From an uncultured Clostridium sp. (GTDB lineage: Bacteria > Bacillota > Clostridia > TANB77 > CAG-508): 9,233 nt of DNA. Positions 1-6,414 of the stretch are shown here, piece after piece. Where the stretch lies: the NCBI GenBank assembly GCA_900556865.1, contig USQS01000031.1:1-9233 (forward strand), in the 5' to 3' direction. The notes under the pieces are model-generated. The model worked only from the letters and a program-made list of their open reading frames with translations, made no database searches and had not been told where the DNA came from. Both the position numbers and the translations under genes were made by a program. Numbering within the stretch: the stretch's first letter is position 1; each line of letters opens with the position of its first letter.

Positions 1-174
1 AATAATAAAACTAAAGTTTGGCTTATAGATAAGTTTTTAAATAATGAAAAAATGCTTAAAACTTTTCCAAGAATTACAGTTGAAGATAAAAATGGAAATA
101 TTATTTATATAAAAGATTTATACCCAGATGTACAGTCATATTATTATAAATTTAGGATAAATTTGGATTATTAG
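1..174 (+). CDS. C-terminal fragment of an unrecognised protein
   Basis: An open frame runs from the first base of the window to a TAG at 172-174, giving 57 residues that end in ...RINLDY. The 5' part lies outside the window. The fragment is AT-rich with neighbour-like codon use (mostly AAA, ATT/ATA, TTA) and mixes charged and aromatic residues (KVWLIDKF near the start, YYYKF near the end). It has no membrane segment and no motif I recognise. The next promoter begins one base after its stop, so it is probably the last gene of its transcription unit. It is called coding because it is uninterrupted and matches local codon use. No function can be assigned. Confidence 0.6.
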   Translation, partial: NNKTKVWLIDKFLNNEKMLKTFPRITVEDKNGNIIYIKDLYPDVQSYYYKFRINLDY

Positions 175-203
175 TTGATTTTTCAAGGAAAAAATGATAT
201 AAT
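175..203 (+). promoter_or_regulatory. SigA-type promoter of the hairpin-rich unit
   Basis: The -35 box TTGATT (175-180) and -10 box TATAAT (198-203) are separated by exactly 17 bp. Transcription should start near 209-211, so the RNA would begin almost directly with the hairpin at 212-230. The -35 box starts one base after the stop codon of the upstream gene, so this is an independent unit rather than read-through. Confidence 0.75.
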
Positions 204-245
204 GAGTCTATAAAGGGCATGTTGCCCTTTGCAAGTATCCACCCA

Positions 246-277
246 CATGTTTAACACAAAAGGAGTGACTAAACATG
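246..277 (+). promoter_or_regulatory. Hairpin holding the Shine-Dalgarno in its loop and the start codon in its stem
   Basis: CATGTTTA (246-253) pairs perfectly with TAAACATG (270-277), whose last three bases are the ATG of the 81-codon ORF. The loop carries the ribosome binding sequence AAAAGGAG (258-265). CAC (255-257) could also pair with GTG (265-267) inside it. Folding would hide the start codon and limit initiation. An alternative long-range pairing, GTATCC (235-240) with GGATAC (305-310), would enclose this hairpin. Whether it is a real translational switch is inference. Confidence 0.5.
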
Positions 278-520
278 AAAAGAAAGGTTAACTTGTACCC
301 GCAAGGATACCTAAGTGCCTTAAGTAAACAGGCACTTAAAGAATTAGAGTCTCTGCATAGCAAGGCAGAGATGTATCATTTGAATGTCCTGCTCAAGCTT
401 CATGCAAAGATGGGTGAGCAGGAAGAATGCTTGCAAGTCCTTCGAGAGATGGACTTGCAAGGTAGTTTTGACAGGCTTGCCTGGGGTGAGCTACTTAAGA
501 GGATTATTGAATTTGAATAA
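275..520 (+). CDS. Small helical protein of unknown function (81 aa)
   Basis: The ATG at 275 follows AAAGGAG by about 9 nt and the TAA lies at 518-520. The 81-residue product is Leu- and Glu-rich, has no membrane segment, and looks fully alpha-helical. Residues 34-77 (from MYHLNVLLKL to ELLKR) resemble two helices of a degenerate helical-repeat (PPR/TPR-like) unit; this is a visual impression, not a family assignment. Codon use is unlike the neighbours: only 2 of 16 leucines are TTA, the rest being CTT, CTG, CTC, CTA and TTG, and GC is near 44%. That suggests horizontal acquisition or constraint from RNA structure. An open frame of this length with a good ribosome binding site favours translation, but the dense hairpins through the frame leave open that the RNA is the functional product. 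Confidence 0.5.
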   Translation: MKRKVNLYPQGYLSALSKQALKELESLHSKAEMYHLNVLLKLHAKMGEQEECLQVLREMDLQGSFDRLAWGELLKRIIEFE

Positions 521-529
521 TCCTGTAAG

Positions 530-560
530 AAAGGAAGCGGAATTTTTCCGCTTCCTTTTT
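530..560 (+). terminator. Intrinsic terminator of the hairpin-rich unit
   Basis: AAAGGAAGCGG (530-540) pairs with CCGCTTCCTTT (548-558), and the loop AATTTTT can add two more A-T pairs. The core GC-rich stem is 533-540/548-555, followed by five Ts (556-560). It lies 9 nt after the ORF stop and 14 nt before the recombinase stop on the other strand. The A-rich left flank could give weak termination for the opposite strand too. Confidence 0.8.
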
Positions 561-574
561 CATGGTAAAACAAA

Positions 575-1555
575 TCATAAATTAGCTAAAGGATTGCTCT
601 CAACTGCATTTCTAGCCTGTTCGTGGCTTACATGTGTATATATTTCCGTAGTAGAAATACTTTCATGGCCTAAAAGTTCTTGCAATGCTCTTATATCTAC
701 ACCGCCATATCTATACATCAAAGTTGCGGCAGTATGGCGAAGCTTATGCACAGAGTATTTGTCTGAATCAATACCAGCTAATTTAAGCTCTTTATAAATT
801 ATAGACTGAACGGTTCTTTTGCTAATTCTTTGACGTCTTTCACTTAAAAATAAAGCTTTATCAGAATCTTTTGAATCTTTTTTTATACAATCTTTAGGTC
901 TTACGGCTAAATAATTTTTTATGGCTTTTATACAAGCTTTATTTAAATAAATAGTTCGCTCTTTGTTACCTTTACCAATAACAGTCATTTGACAATCTTC
1001 AAAATCCAAATCTTTTAAATTTATTCCAACAAGTTCAGACAAACGCATACCGCAATTTAAAAATAATGTTGTTATTGCATGGTCTCTTTCATTATTTCTA
1101 TTGTCTTCATTTTCAGAAGCCTCTAATAATTTTTTACTTTGTTCTAAAGTGAGGTATTTTGGTAGCCTTCTGTCTAATTTCGGGGTTTCTAAATTTTGTG
1201 TTGGATTTTTTTCAATAAGATTTTTCAAACAAAGGTAATTAAAAAAAACTCTTAAGCTAGATACTTTTCTAGAACGTGTTGAGGCTTTACTGTTATAATT
1301 TGTAGTTAAATATGCTAAAAATGAATGTATATCATCTAATGTTATTTTTGATATTGTATTTAAACTAATGTCGTTATAAGTTATCTTTTCAAATTCTGTT
1401 TCTTTTGTTAAATTAAAATGTATTTTTACAAATTTTAGGAATGTTGCTAAATCGTAGTTATATTCTTTTACAGTGTTTGGCGATTTGTTTTGTATTGTTA
1501 CCATGTAGTCTAAAAAACTATTTAAATAATCTGGGTTGTTTTCTCTTGCAATCAT
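575..1555 (-). CDS. XerC/XerD-like tyrosine recombinase
   Basis: This 326-residue site-specific recombinase would cut and rejoin DNA through a phosphotyrosine link. The N-terminal SAM-like core-binding domain spans about residues 8-118 and the catalytic domain about 133-312. All catalytic residues are visible: Arg171 in GMRLSEL, Lys195 in GKGNKER, His270 and Arg273 in HKLRHTAATLM, His297 in LLGHESISTTEIYTHV, and nucleophile Tyr306. Length exceeds the usual Xer size of about 300 owing to extra residues around 45-72 and 221-233. The start is set by GGAGG 7 nt upstream of the ATG. The domain plan and LGHxSISTTxIYTHV signature fit chromosomal XerC/XerD/XerA (dimer resolution), but a phage or element integrase cannot be excluded. 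No excisionase, lexA or other integration gene is adjacent. It converges on the hairpin-rich unit and has its own strong promoter. Confidence 0.93.
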   Translation of the reverse strand: MIARENNPDYLNSFLDYMVTIQNKSPNTVKEYNYDLATFLKFVKIHFNLTKETEFEKITYNDISLNTISKITLDDIHSFLAYLTTNYNSKASTRSRKVSSLRVFFNYLCLKNLIEKNPTQNLETPKLDRRLPKYLTLEQSKKLLEASENEDNRNNERDHAITTLFLNCGMRLSELVGINLKDLDFEDCQMTVIGKGNKERTIYLNKACIKAIKNYLAVRPKDCIKKDSKDSDKALFLSERRQRISKRTVQSIIYKELKLAGIDSDKYSVHKLRHTAATLMYRYGGVDIRALQELLGHESISTTEIYTHVSHEQARNAVESNPLANL

Positions 1556-1587
1556 ATAATTTCCTCCATAAATTTAAGTATAAATGT

Positions 1588-1616
1588 ATTATATATTTTA
1601 TAAAATAAAAAGTCAA
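1588..1616 (-). promoter_or_regulatory. SigA-type promoter of the recombinase
   Basis: On the minus strand, TTGACT (complement of 1611-1616) is followed 17 bp later by TATAAT (complement of 1588-1593), close to consensus. Transcription would start near 1580, giving a leader of about 25 nt before the ATG at 1555. Confidence 0.8.
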
Positions 1617-1688
1617 TGCTACAAATTAATCAAATTTATTAACAATGATTAATTTTTTAAAATTTGTTGTAAAATAGATTGACTTTTT
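1607..1688. repeat. 11-bp inverted repeat covering the -35 regions of two divergent promoters
   Basis: AAAAAGTCAAT (1607-1617) and ATTGACTTTTT (1678-1688) are perfect reverse complements. Each contains the -35 box of one of the two outward promoters. The symmetry goes beyond the -35 hexamers into the T-tracts. A nested pair, ACAAATT (1621-1627) with AATTTGT (1661-1667), adds to the dyad. Confidence 0.7.
1623..1655. promoter_or_regulatory. 10-bp inverted repeat between divergent promoters, possible operator
   Basis: AAATTAATCA (1623-1632) and TGATTAATTT (1646-1655) are perfect inverted repeats separated by 13 bp, centred near 1639 between the two -35 boxes. The position would suit a dimeric regulator acting on both promoters. 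The arms are almost all A/T, so a chance repeat in AT-rich DNA is possible, and no regulator gene is adjacent. Confidence 0.35.
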
Positions 1689-1707
1689 GTTTTTTTAAGT
1701 ATATACT
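1679..1707 (+). promoter_or_regulatory. SigA-type promoter of the NlpC/P60-comEC operon
   Basis: TTGACT (1679-1684) and TATACT (1702-1707) are separated by 17 bp. The start point near 1714 leaves a very short leader containing GAGGAGG (1721-1727) before the ATG at 1732. No other promoter is evident before comEC, so this one probably drives both genes. Confidence 0.75.
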
Positions 1708-1731
1708 TTAGGGGTAAAAAGAGGAGGATAT

Positions 1732-3078
1732 ATGAATAAAGTTTTTAAGAAATTAATTATTATATTAATATACGTATGTTTAATTATGGCTTCAAGTAAA
1801 GTATATGCAAGCAAAGGAAAAACAACAACAGAAACAACTAGAATTAGAAAAGAACCTTCAACTAGTTCAGATATAGTAGCACTTATTTCTATAAATGAAG
1901 AAGTGGAAATTGTTTCGCAAGAAGGAGAATGGTATAAAGTAACATTTTCTAAAGATGGAAAGAACTTTACTGGATATATTAGAAAAGATTTAATTTCTAC
2001 AGAAAATGAAGAAAATAAGCCACAAGAAGGAACTGTAGCAGAACCTACAAACCAACAAAATGAAATTCCAAAAGAAAATGAAGTTCAAGCATCTAATAAT
2101 GAGGTTTCTGAAACAGAAAACCAGAATGTACAAAATTCACAAATAACAGTAGGACATGAGGGAAGTTTAACTTCAGCTTTAGAAGTAAAAATATTACCTG
2201 TAATAAATGCAAGTAATATTTCAAAGTTACAACAAAATACAAAATTTAAAGTAACTGAAATAATAAACAAATGGTGCTATATAGAAACAGAAAGTTCATC
2301 TGGTTGGGTATTATTAAGTAAAATACCAATCGAAAGCAAAAATGAAGTAAAAGAAGAGCAACAACCAGAAGCAGAAGTTAAAAAAGAAGAGAAAGTTGAA
2401 GAAAAAAAGGAAGAAAAGAAAAAAGAACCTAAAGTAAAATATGTATCTGCAGAAACTTTAAATTTAAGAGAAAAAACAGATTCAAATTCTAAAATTTTAG
2501 CACAATTAACATTAAATACAGAAGTTACTGTATTAGAGGAAGTAGATAAAACTTGGGTAAAAATAAAAGCAAGAGGACATACGGGATATGTTGCAAATAA
2601 ATTTTTATCTACTGAAAAAACCAAAAAAACTTCAAGAAGTGAAAATGAAACAAGAGAAGAGGCTATAGCACATAACACAGAAACTATATCAAGTGCAAAT
2701 AATACAGGCTCAAATATAGTAAATTTTGCTTCTAAATATATTGGGTATAAATATGTAAGTGGTGGAATGACACCATCTGCAGGTTTCGACTGTTCAGGTT
2801 TTACTACATATGTATATAAAAATTTTGGAATTAATTTAAGTAGATCTTCTTCTGCTCAAGCAAAAAATGGAACATCGGTTTCAAAAGATAGCTTAATGCC
2901 AGGAGATATATTAATATTTAATAATTCAGGAAATACATCAATCGGTCATGTAGGAATATATATGGGTGGAAATAAATTCATACATGCAGCAAATTCTCAA
3001 AAAGGTGTTATAACAACACCACTTTCAGATAAATATTATTCTTCAAGATATGTTTCAGCAAGAAGAGTAATAAATTAA
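1732..3078 (+). CDS. Secreted SH3b-repeat NlpC/P60 cell-wall endopeptidase
   Basis: This 448-residue exported peptidoglycan hydrolase should cleave stem-peptide bonds (typically gamma-D-Glu to diamino acid in this family). Residues 1-27 form a signal peptide: MNKVFKK, a hydrophobic core at 8-20, and a likely cut after VYA. Bacterial SH3 domains lie at about 30-90 (TRIRKEPSTSSDIV...GYIRKDLI), 138-198 (degenerate, ending GWVLLSKIP) and 235-294 (LNLREKTDSNSKIL...GYVANKFL). They probably bind the wall. Low-complexity linkers separate them, notably a Lys/Glu-rich stretch at 203-235. The NlpC/P60 domain is at about 325-448 with catalytic Cys354 in GFDCSGF, His406 in GHVGIYMG and His418 in FIHA. The start is backed by GAGGAGG 4 nt upstream. 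Nine nt separate its stop from comEC, whose ribosome binding site overlaps the stop. Its target bond is inferred from the family. Confidence 0.93.
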   Translation: MNKVFKKLIIILIYVCLIMASSKVYASKGKTTTETTRIRKEPSTSSDIVALISINEEVEIVSQEGEWYKVTFSKDGKNFTGYIRKDLISTENEENKPQEGTVAEPTNQQNEIPKENEVQASNNEVSETENQNVQNSQITVGHEGSLTSALEVKILPVINASNISKLQQNTKFKVTEIINKWCYIETESSSGWVLLSKIPIESKNEVKEEQQPEAEVKKEEKVEEKKEEKKKEPKVKYVSAETLNLREKTDSNSKILAQLTLNTEVTVLEEVDKTWVKIKARGHTGYVANKFLSTEKTKKTSRSENETREEAIAHNTETISSANNTGSNIVNFASKYIGYKYVSGGMTPSAGFDCSGFTTYVYKNFGINLSRSSSAQAKNGTSVSKDSLMPGDILIFNNSGNTSIGHVGIYMGGNKFIHAANSQKGVITTPLSDKYYSSRYVSARRVIN

Positions 3079-3087
3079 GGAGGATAA

Positions 3088-5534
3088 GTGTTAGAAGCTA
3101 GAAAAATTTTAGTTGCAACAATAGGTTATATAATAGGAATAATAATGGGGCTATATTGTAAAATCAGTATAGTCCTTTTTTATCTATTAATTTATTTTAT
3201 AACTAAATTATATACTAAAAAGAAAAATAAATTTAAATTACTTTCATTTAGACGATATTTTAGGTATATAAAAGTAATATTTAATAAAAATGTTATTGGA
3301 ATTATAATTGTATTTTCAATTATATCTAATACAATAGTCTTGCTCGAAAATTATAAATATGATAATTTATATAATAAATTAGATGAAAAAGAAGTTAATA
3401 TTTCTGGGGTTATTGTTTTAAAAACAAACAATAAATATAAAATAAAAATTGCTGCAATAGATAATAATACAAAATATAAAAACACATGTTTATATATAAA
3501 TACTAAAATGAAATTAGAAAATGGAGATGGGGTTTTATTAAAAGGTAAATTTACTCTTCCAAGCAAGAGAAGAAATTATAAAGGGTTTGATTATAGAGAA
3601 TATTTAAAAACATTAAAAATTTATGGAACGGTAAAAACAAATACTATTGAAGTTATTTCTAAAAATAATTTTAGCGATATGGGACATTTTTTGAATAGGT
3701 TAATATCCTTTTTTAATTATAGAATAGGTAATTTACCTCAAGATGTTCAACCTATATTTAAAGCTTTATTGTTAGGGGATAAACAAGATGTTAGTAAAGA
3801 TGTTTTAAATGATTTTTCTGAAAGTAATATTTCACATGTTTTAGCAATATCAGGTATGCATATTTCATATATTATACTTATTTCAAATTTAGTTTTTAAT
3901 TTTGTTTTTGGTAAACATTATTCAAAAATTGCAACAAGTATTATACTCATAATTTATATTTATATAACAGGTTTTACACCATCTGTAGTAAGAGCTGGAA
4001 TTGCAGGTATATTAGCCATAATGTCTAATTTTGTGTATAGAAAAAGTGATACATTTAGTAATTTGGCATTTGCCATGCTAGTAATATTAATTTGTAATCC
4101 GTATTCAATAAAGAGTATAAGTTTGCAACTTTCTTTTGTTGGAGCAATCGGTATTATAGTAATTAGTAAAACATTTAAAAAAGCGATTAATTTATATTTT
4201 GAAAAATTAAAGAAAAAGGCTAAAAAAAAGAACGATGTTTTTCTATTAAATTTTCTTAATTTTAGGAGTTTAAAATTGATTTTATTTTTGGAAGATAATT
4301 TTATAATTACTATATCTGCGTGTATTGTTATTATGCCAATTTTACTTGTTACATTCCATACAATAAATATTACCAATTTGTTAGTTAGTATAATAACAAG
4401 TGTTATAATTGGACCTATTGTGATTTTAGGAATTCTGTATTTAATTATAGGAAATAGTTTTATTGGTTTTGTTCTTACAAGATTATTAAATTTATTATTG
4501 GGTATTTCCAAAGTTGGAGCTTTACTTCCTTTAAATAAAATTTATTTTGTTACCCCAAATATGTTTGAAATTATTATTTATTATGTTTTAATTTTTTCTG
4601 TCAATTTTATAATTAGCATAAAACTAAATAGAAGTTTAAATTCTTTAGAAAAAAGAGTAGTTAATTTACTTAATTTAGCAAAATATATTATTGTTTTAAA
4701 TAAGAAAAAGATACTATTTTATTCTTTTATAATATTTTTTCTTTGCTTAATCTTTATGAATATACCTAAAAGTTTAAAAATTTATTTTATAGATGTAGGA
4801 CAAGGAGATTCAAGTTTAATTATAACACCTAGAAATAAAAAAATATTAATAGATGGAGGAGGGAGTTCAGATAAAGATTTTGATGTTGGAAAACAAACGG
4901 TTCTTCCGTATTTATTAAATAGAAATATAAATAAGCTTGATTATGTAATAATTAGCCATTTTGACCAAGACCATGTACGGTCGGAATATTATATATTTTA
5001 AAAAACATTAGAGTAGAACAGGTAATTATTGGAAAACAATTTGAAACAAGTAAAAATTATGAAGATTTTTTTAATATTGTAAAAGAAAAAAATATAAAGG
5101 TATGTGTTGTGGAAGCAGGAAATAGAATAAACATTGAAAAAAATTTGTTTTTTGATATATTATGGCCTTCTAAAAATGAAACAGTTTCTAAAAATGTTAT
5201 TAATAATAATGCATTGGTTTGTAAAATGGTTTCAAAAAAGGTTACAATGCTGTTTACAGGAGATATTGAGCAAGAAGCGGAAGAGGCTATTTTGAATAAA
5301 TATAAATCTAATATAGGTATTTTAAAATCAGATATTTTAAAAGTAGCACATCATGGTTCGAAAACATCTTCTACAAAAGAATTTTTGGAAGCGGTTAAAC
5401 CAAATACTGCTGTAATTGGGGTAGGAAAAAACAATAATTTTGGACACCCAAATAAAAGCGTTTTAGAAAGACTAAAACGCCTAGGGTGTAGAATTTATAG
5501 AACAGATGAAAGCGGAGAGATTATTCTTTTATAA
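3088..5534 (+). pseudogene. comEC: comEC, DNA-uptake channel protein, frameshifted in the metal-binding motif
   Basis: ComEC/Rec2 forms the membrane channel for single-stranded DNA uptake. The first frame (3088-5001, 637 aa) starts at GTG with AAGGAGG 4 nt upstream. It has an N-terminal DUF4131-like part (hydrophobic segments near 7-40 and 70-87, then a soluble beta domain to about 190), and a multi-pass competence domain at about 220-560 with the hallmark HVLAISGMHI at 250-259. The metallo-beta-lactamase-like domain begins near 564 (FIDVGQGDSSLI, LIDGGG, SHFDQDH at 623-629). Right after SHFDQDHV the frame is lost and stops at 4999-5001. The other frame continues without a stop from 4983 to 5534 with the expected remainder (FTGDIE, HHGSKTS, FGHPN). 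Deleting C4978 and C4982 restores DHVGGILYILKNI and an 814-residue ComEC of normal length. Either a genuine inactivating mutation or a sequence error is possible. Membrane domain and catalytic-like tail would be separated. Confidence 0.9.
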
Positions 5535-6327
5535 AATTATAATCACATTCACTTTTTAAAGTTAAACTTCCATCATAAATAGTTTTGTTTTCTGTAGAAA
5601 GTGGCATGTTTAATATTATAGGGCAAGTATATTTTTCGTTTAAATTATTTGTAATTGTAATTAAAAAACTCATTTTACAAGCTATGGAATTTAATGTTAT
5701 ATTACAGTTTTTTAATAAACTTCCATCATATGAGATGTTAGATATACTTTCATGTAATGTATAATTATCTTTAATATTTGAATTGACATAGCACAAGGTT
5801 ATTGGGTTTGCACAGTTATTATATAAAGTTTTTGTAGAATAGTCTATTTCATTACTGGATGAAACATCAAATTTAATATTATCTTTAATAATATTATTTT
5901 CTTCAAATGAACTTGTTGCAAAATTATTTATATTTTTGAAATATAAGTTTGGCGTTCCAATACTAGGTGTTAAAAGATATCTAATTTCTGAAATAGTAAC
6001 TTCTTTTAATGTGTTTTGAGCTGTAAAGTTTCCGTTTGCATGATTATTTATAAAAATTGCTATATCAGTATATTGATATAAATTAGACACATTAAAAGAT
6101 GAATTACCATTAACTGATGTTGTTGCATTACAACTGCTAAAATATGTAATTTTATTTATTGAAAATACAGAATCTTTATTTTTTTCTACAAATTCAAAAA
6201 TTTGTTTATTGCTATTATTTGAGGCTATTTTGTTTTTTATATCTTTAAAAACAAATGCTCCTAAAACTACAAGCAAACAAATAAAAAATGTAAAAACAGA
6301 TATAAAAAATATTTTTTTCTTAAGCAT
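5521..6327 (-). CDS. Unknown membrane-anchored or secreted protein with repeated YDGSL motif
   Basis: This 268-residue protein matches no family I recognise. Residues 2-5 are Lys-rich and 7-27 form one strongly hydrophobic helix, so it is a signal anchor or uncleaved signal peptide with the rest outside the cell. The exterior part is rich in Asn, Ser and Thr and strand-like, with cysteines at 66, 172, 179, 208, 217, 235 and 261. YDGSL occurs at 200-204 and 251-255, each followed by a Lys and a Cys (Cys208, Cys261), suggesting duplicated beta modules. The ATG is preceded by AGGAGG about 11 nt away, a slightly long spacing, and by its own promoter. Its last 14 bp overlap the end of comEC tail to tail, with no strong terminator between them. 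Codon use matches the AT-rich neighbours. It could be a pilin-like or adhesin-like surface protein, but nothing in the sequence proves this. Confidence 0.8.
   Translation of the reverse strand: MLKKKIFFISVFTFFICLLVVLGAFVFKDIKNKIASNNSNKQIFEFVEKNKDSVFSINKITYFSSCNATTSVNGNSSFNVSNLYQYTDIAIFINNHANGNFTAQNTLKEVTISEIRYLLTPSIGTPNLYFKNINNFATSSFEENNIIKDNIKFDVSSSNEIDYSTKTLYNNCANPITLCYVNSNIKDNYTLHESISNISYDGSLLKNCNITLNSIACKMSFLITITNNLNEKYTCPIILNMPLSTENKTIYDGSLTLKSECDYNFIKE
5563..5730. repeat. Pair of 15-bp direct repeats inside the unknown surface-protein gene
   Basis: TAAACTTCCATCATA occurs exactly at 5563-5577 and 5716-5730. The offset is 153 bp, or 51 codons, so both copies are read in the same frame on the minus strand and give the two YDGSL motifs. 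Confidence 0.7.
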
Positions 6328-6371
6328 AATTTATAAATCCTCCTAAAAAGTAATTATTATCATTATATTTA

Positions 6372-6400
6372 ATAATAGTACAAAATATTAATAATGTCAA
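6372..6400 (-). promoter_or_regulatory. SigA-type promoter of the unknown surface protein
   Basis: On the minus strand, a consensus TTGACA (complement of 6395-6400) is followed 17 bp later by TATTAT (complement of 6372-6377). The start point near 6365 leaves a leader of about 38 nt containing AGGAGG before the ATG at 6327. Confidence 0.65.
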
Positions 6401-6414
6401 TATTAAAAATACAC

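Larger units (their letters stand above)
210..560 (+). ncRNA. Candidate highly structured RNA (chain of hairpins), overlapping an 81-codon ORF
   Basis: The predicted transcript is tiled by adjacent stem-loops with perfect or near-perfect stems. They are 212-219/223-230 (8 bp), 246-253/270-277 (8 bp), 285-288 plus 292-295 with 302-305 plus 309-312 (4+4 bp around a 3x3 internal loop), 312-320/330-338 (9 bp), 350-356/365-371 (7 bp), 387-395/415-423 (9 bp), 430-440/451-461 (11 bp, CTTGCAAGTCC with GGACTTGCAAG), 472-475/480-483 (4 bp, weak), 500-508/516-524 (9 bp, extended by 494-497/526-529), and the terminator 530-540/548-558. Roughly half of the bases are paired. GC is about 40-48% here, against roughly a quarter in neighbouring genes; raised GC is typical of structured RNAs in AT-rich genomes. 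It starts at a clean promoter and ends at a terminator. I do not recognise it as RNase P RNA, tmRNA, 6S or SRP RNA. The alternative is a folded mRNA of a foreign small gene. Confidence 0.5.

Noticed and set aside
210..560. CRISPR array or integron-type attC series
   Set aside because: The stems differ in sequence and length and there are no regular repeats or spacers. No cas gene or integron-specific integrase insertion was seen.
384..797. Open frame of 137 codons on the plus strand crossing the terminator and the recombinase end
   Set aside because: It overlaps the 81-codon ORF in another frame, runs through the terminator and is antisense to the conserved recombinase C-terminus. It has no ribosome binding site and is a chance frame.
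3960..4511. Open frame on the minus strand within comEC
   Set aside because: It is antisense to the clearly conserved competence domain, has no recognisable product, and is a shadow expected in AT-rich membrane-protein DNA. The minus frames at 2085-2270, 2277-2678, 3351-3566 and 8140-8502 are rejected for the same reason.
4975..5006. Programmed -1 ribosomal frameshift in comEC, prompted by the AAAAAAC run at 5000-5006
   Set aside because: The slippery-looking run lies at and after the stop codon, so ribosomes would terminate first. Removing two C bases restores the conserved DHVGGI motif, which shifting could not produce.
5109..5534. Separate small gene with a GTG start encoding an MBL-like protein
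   Set aside because: The same frame is open back to 4983 and continues the ComEC sequence exactly at the break. There is no ribosome binding site at 5109, so it is the comEC 3' part.
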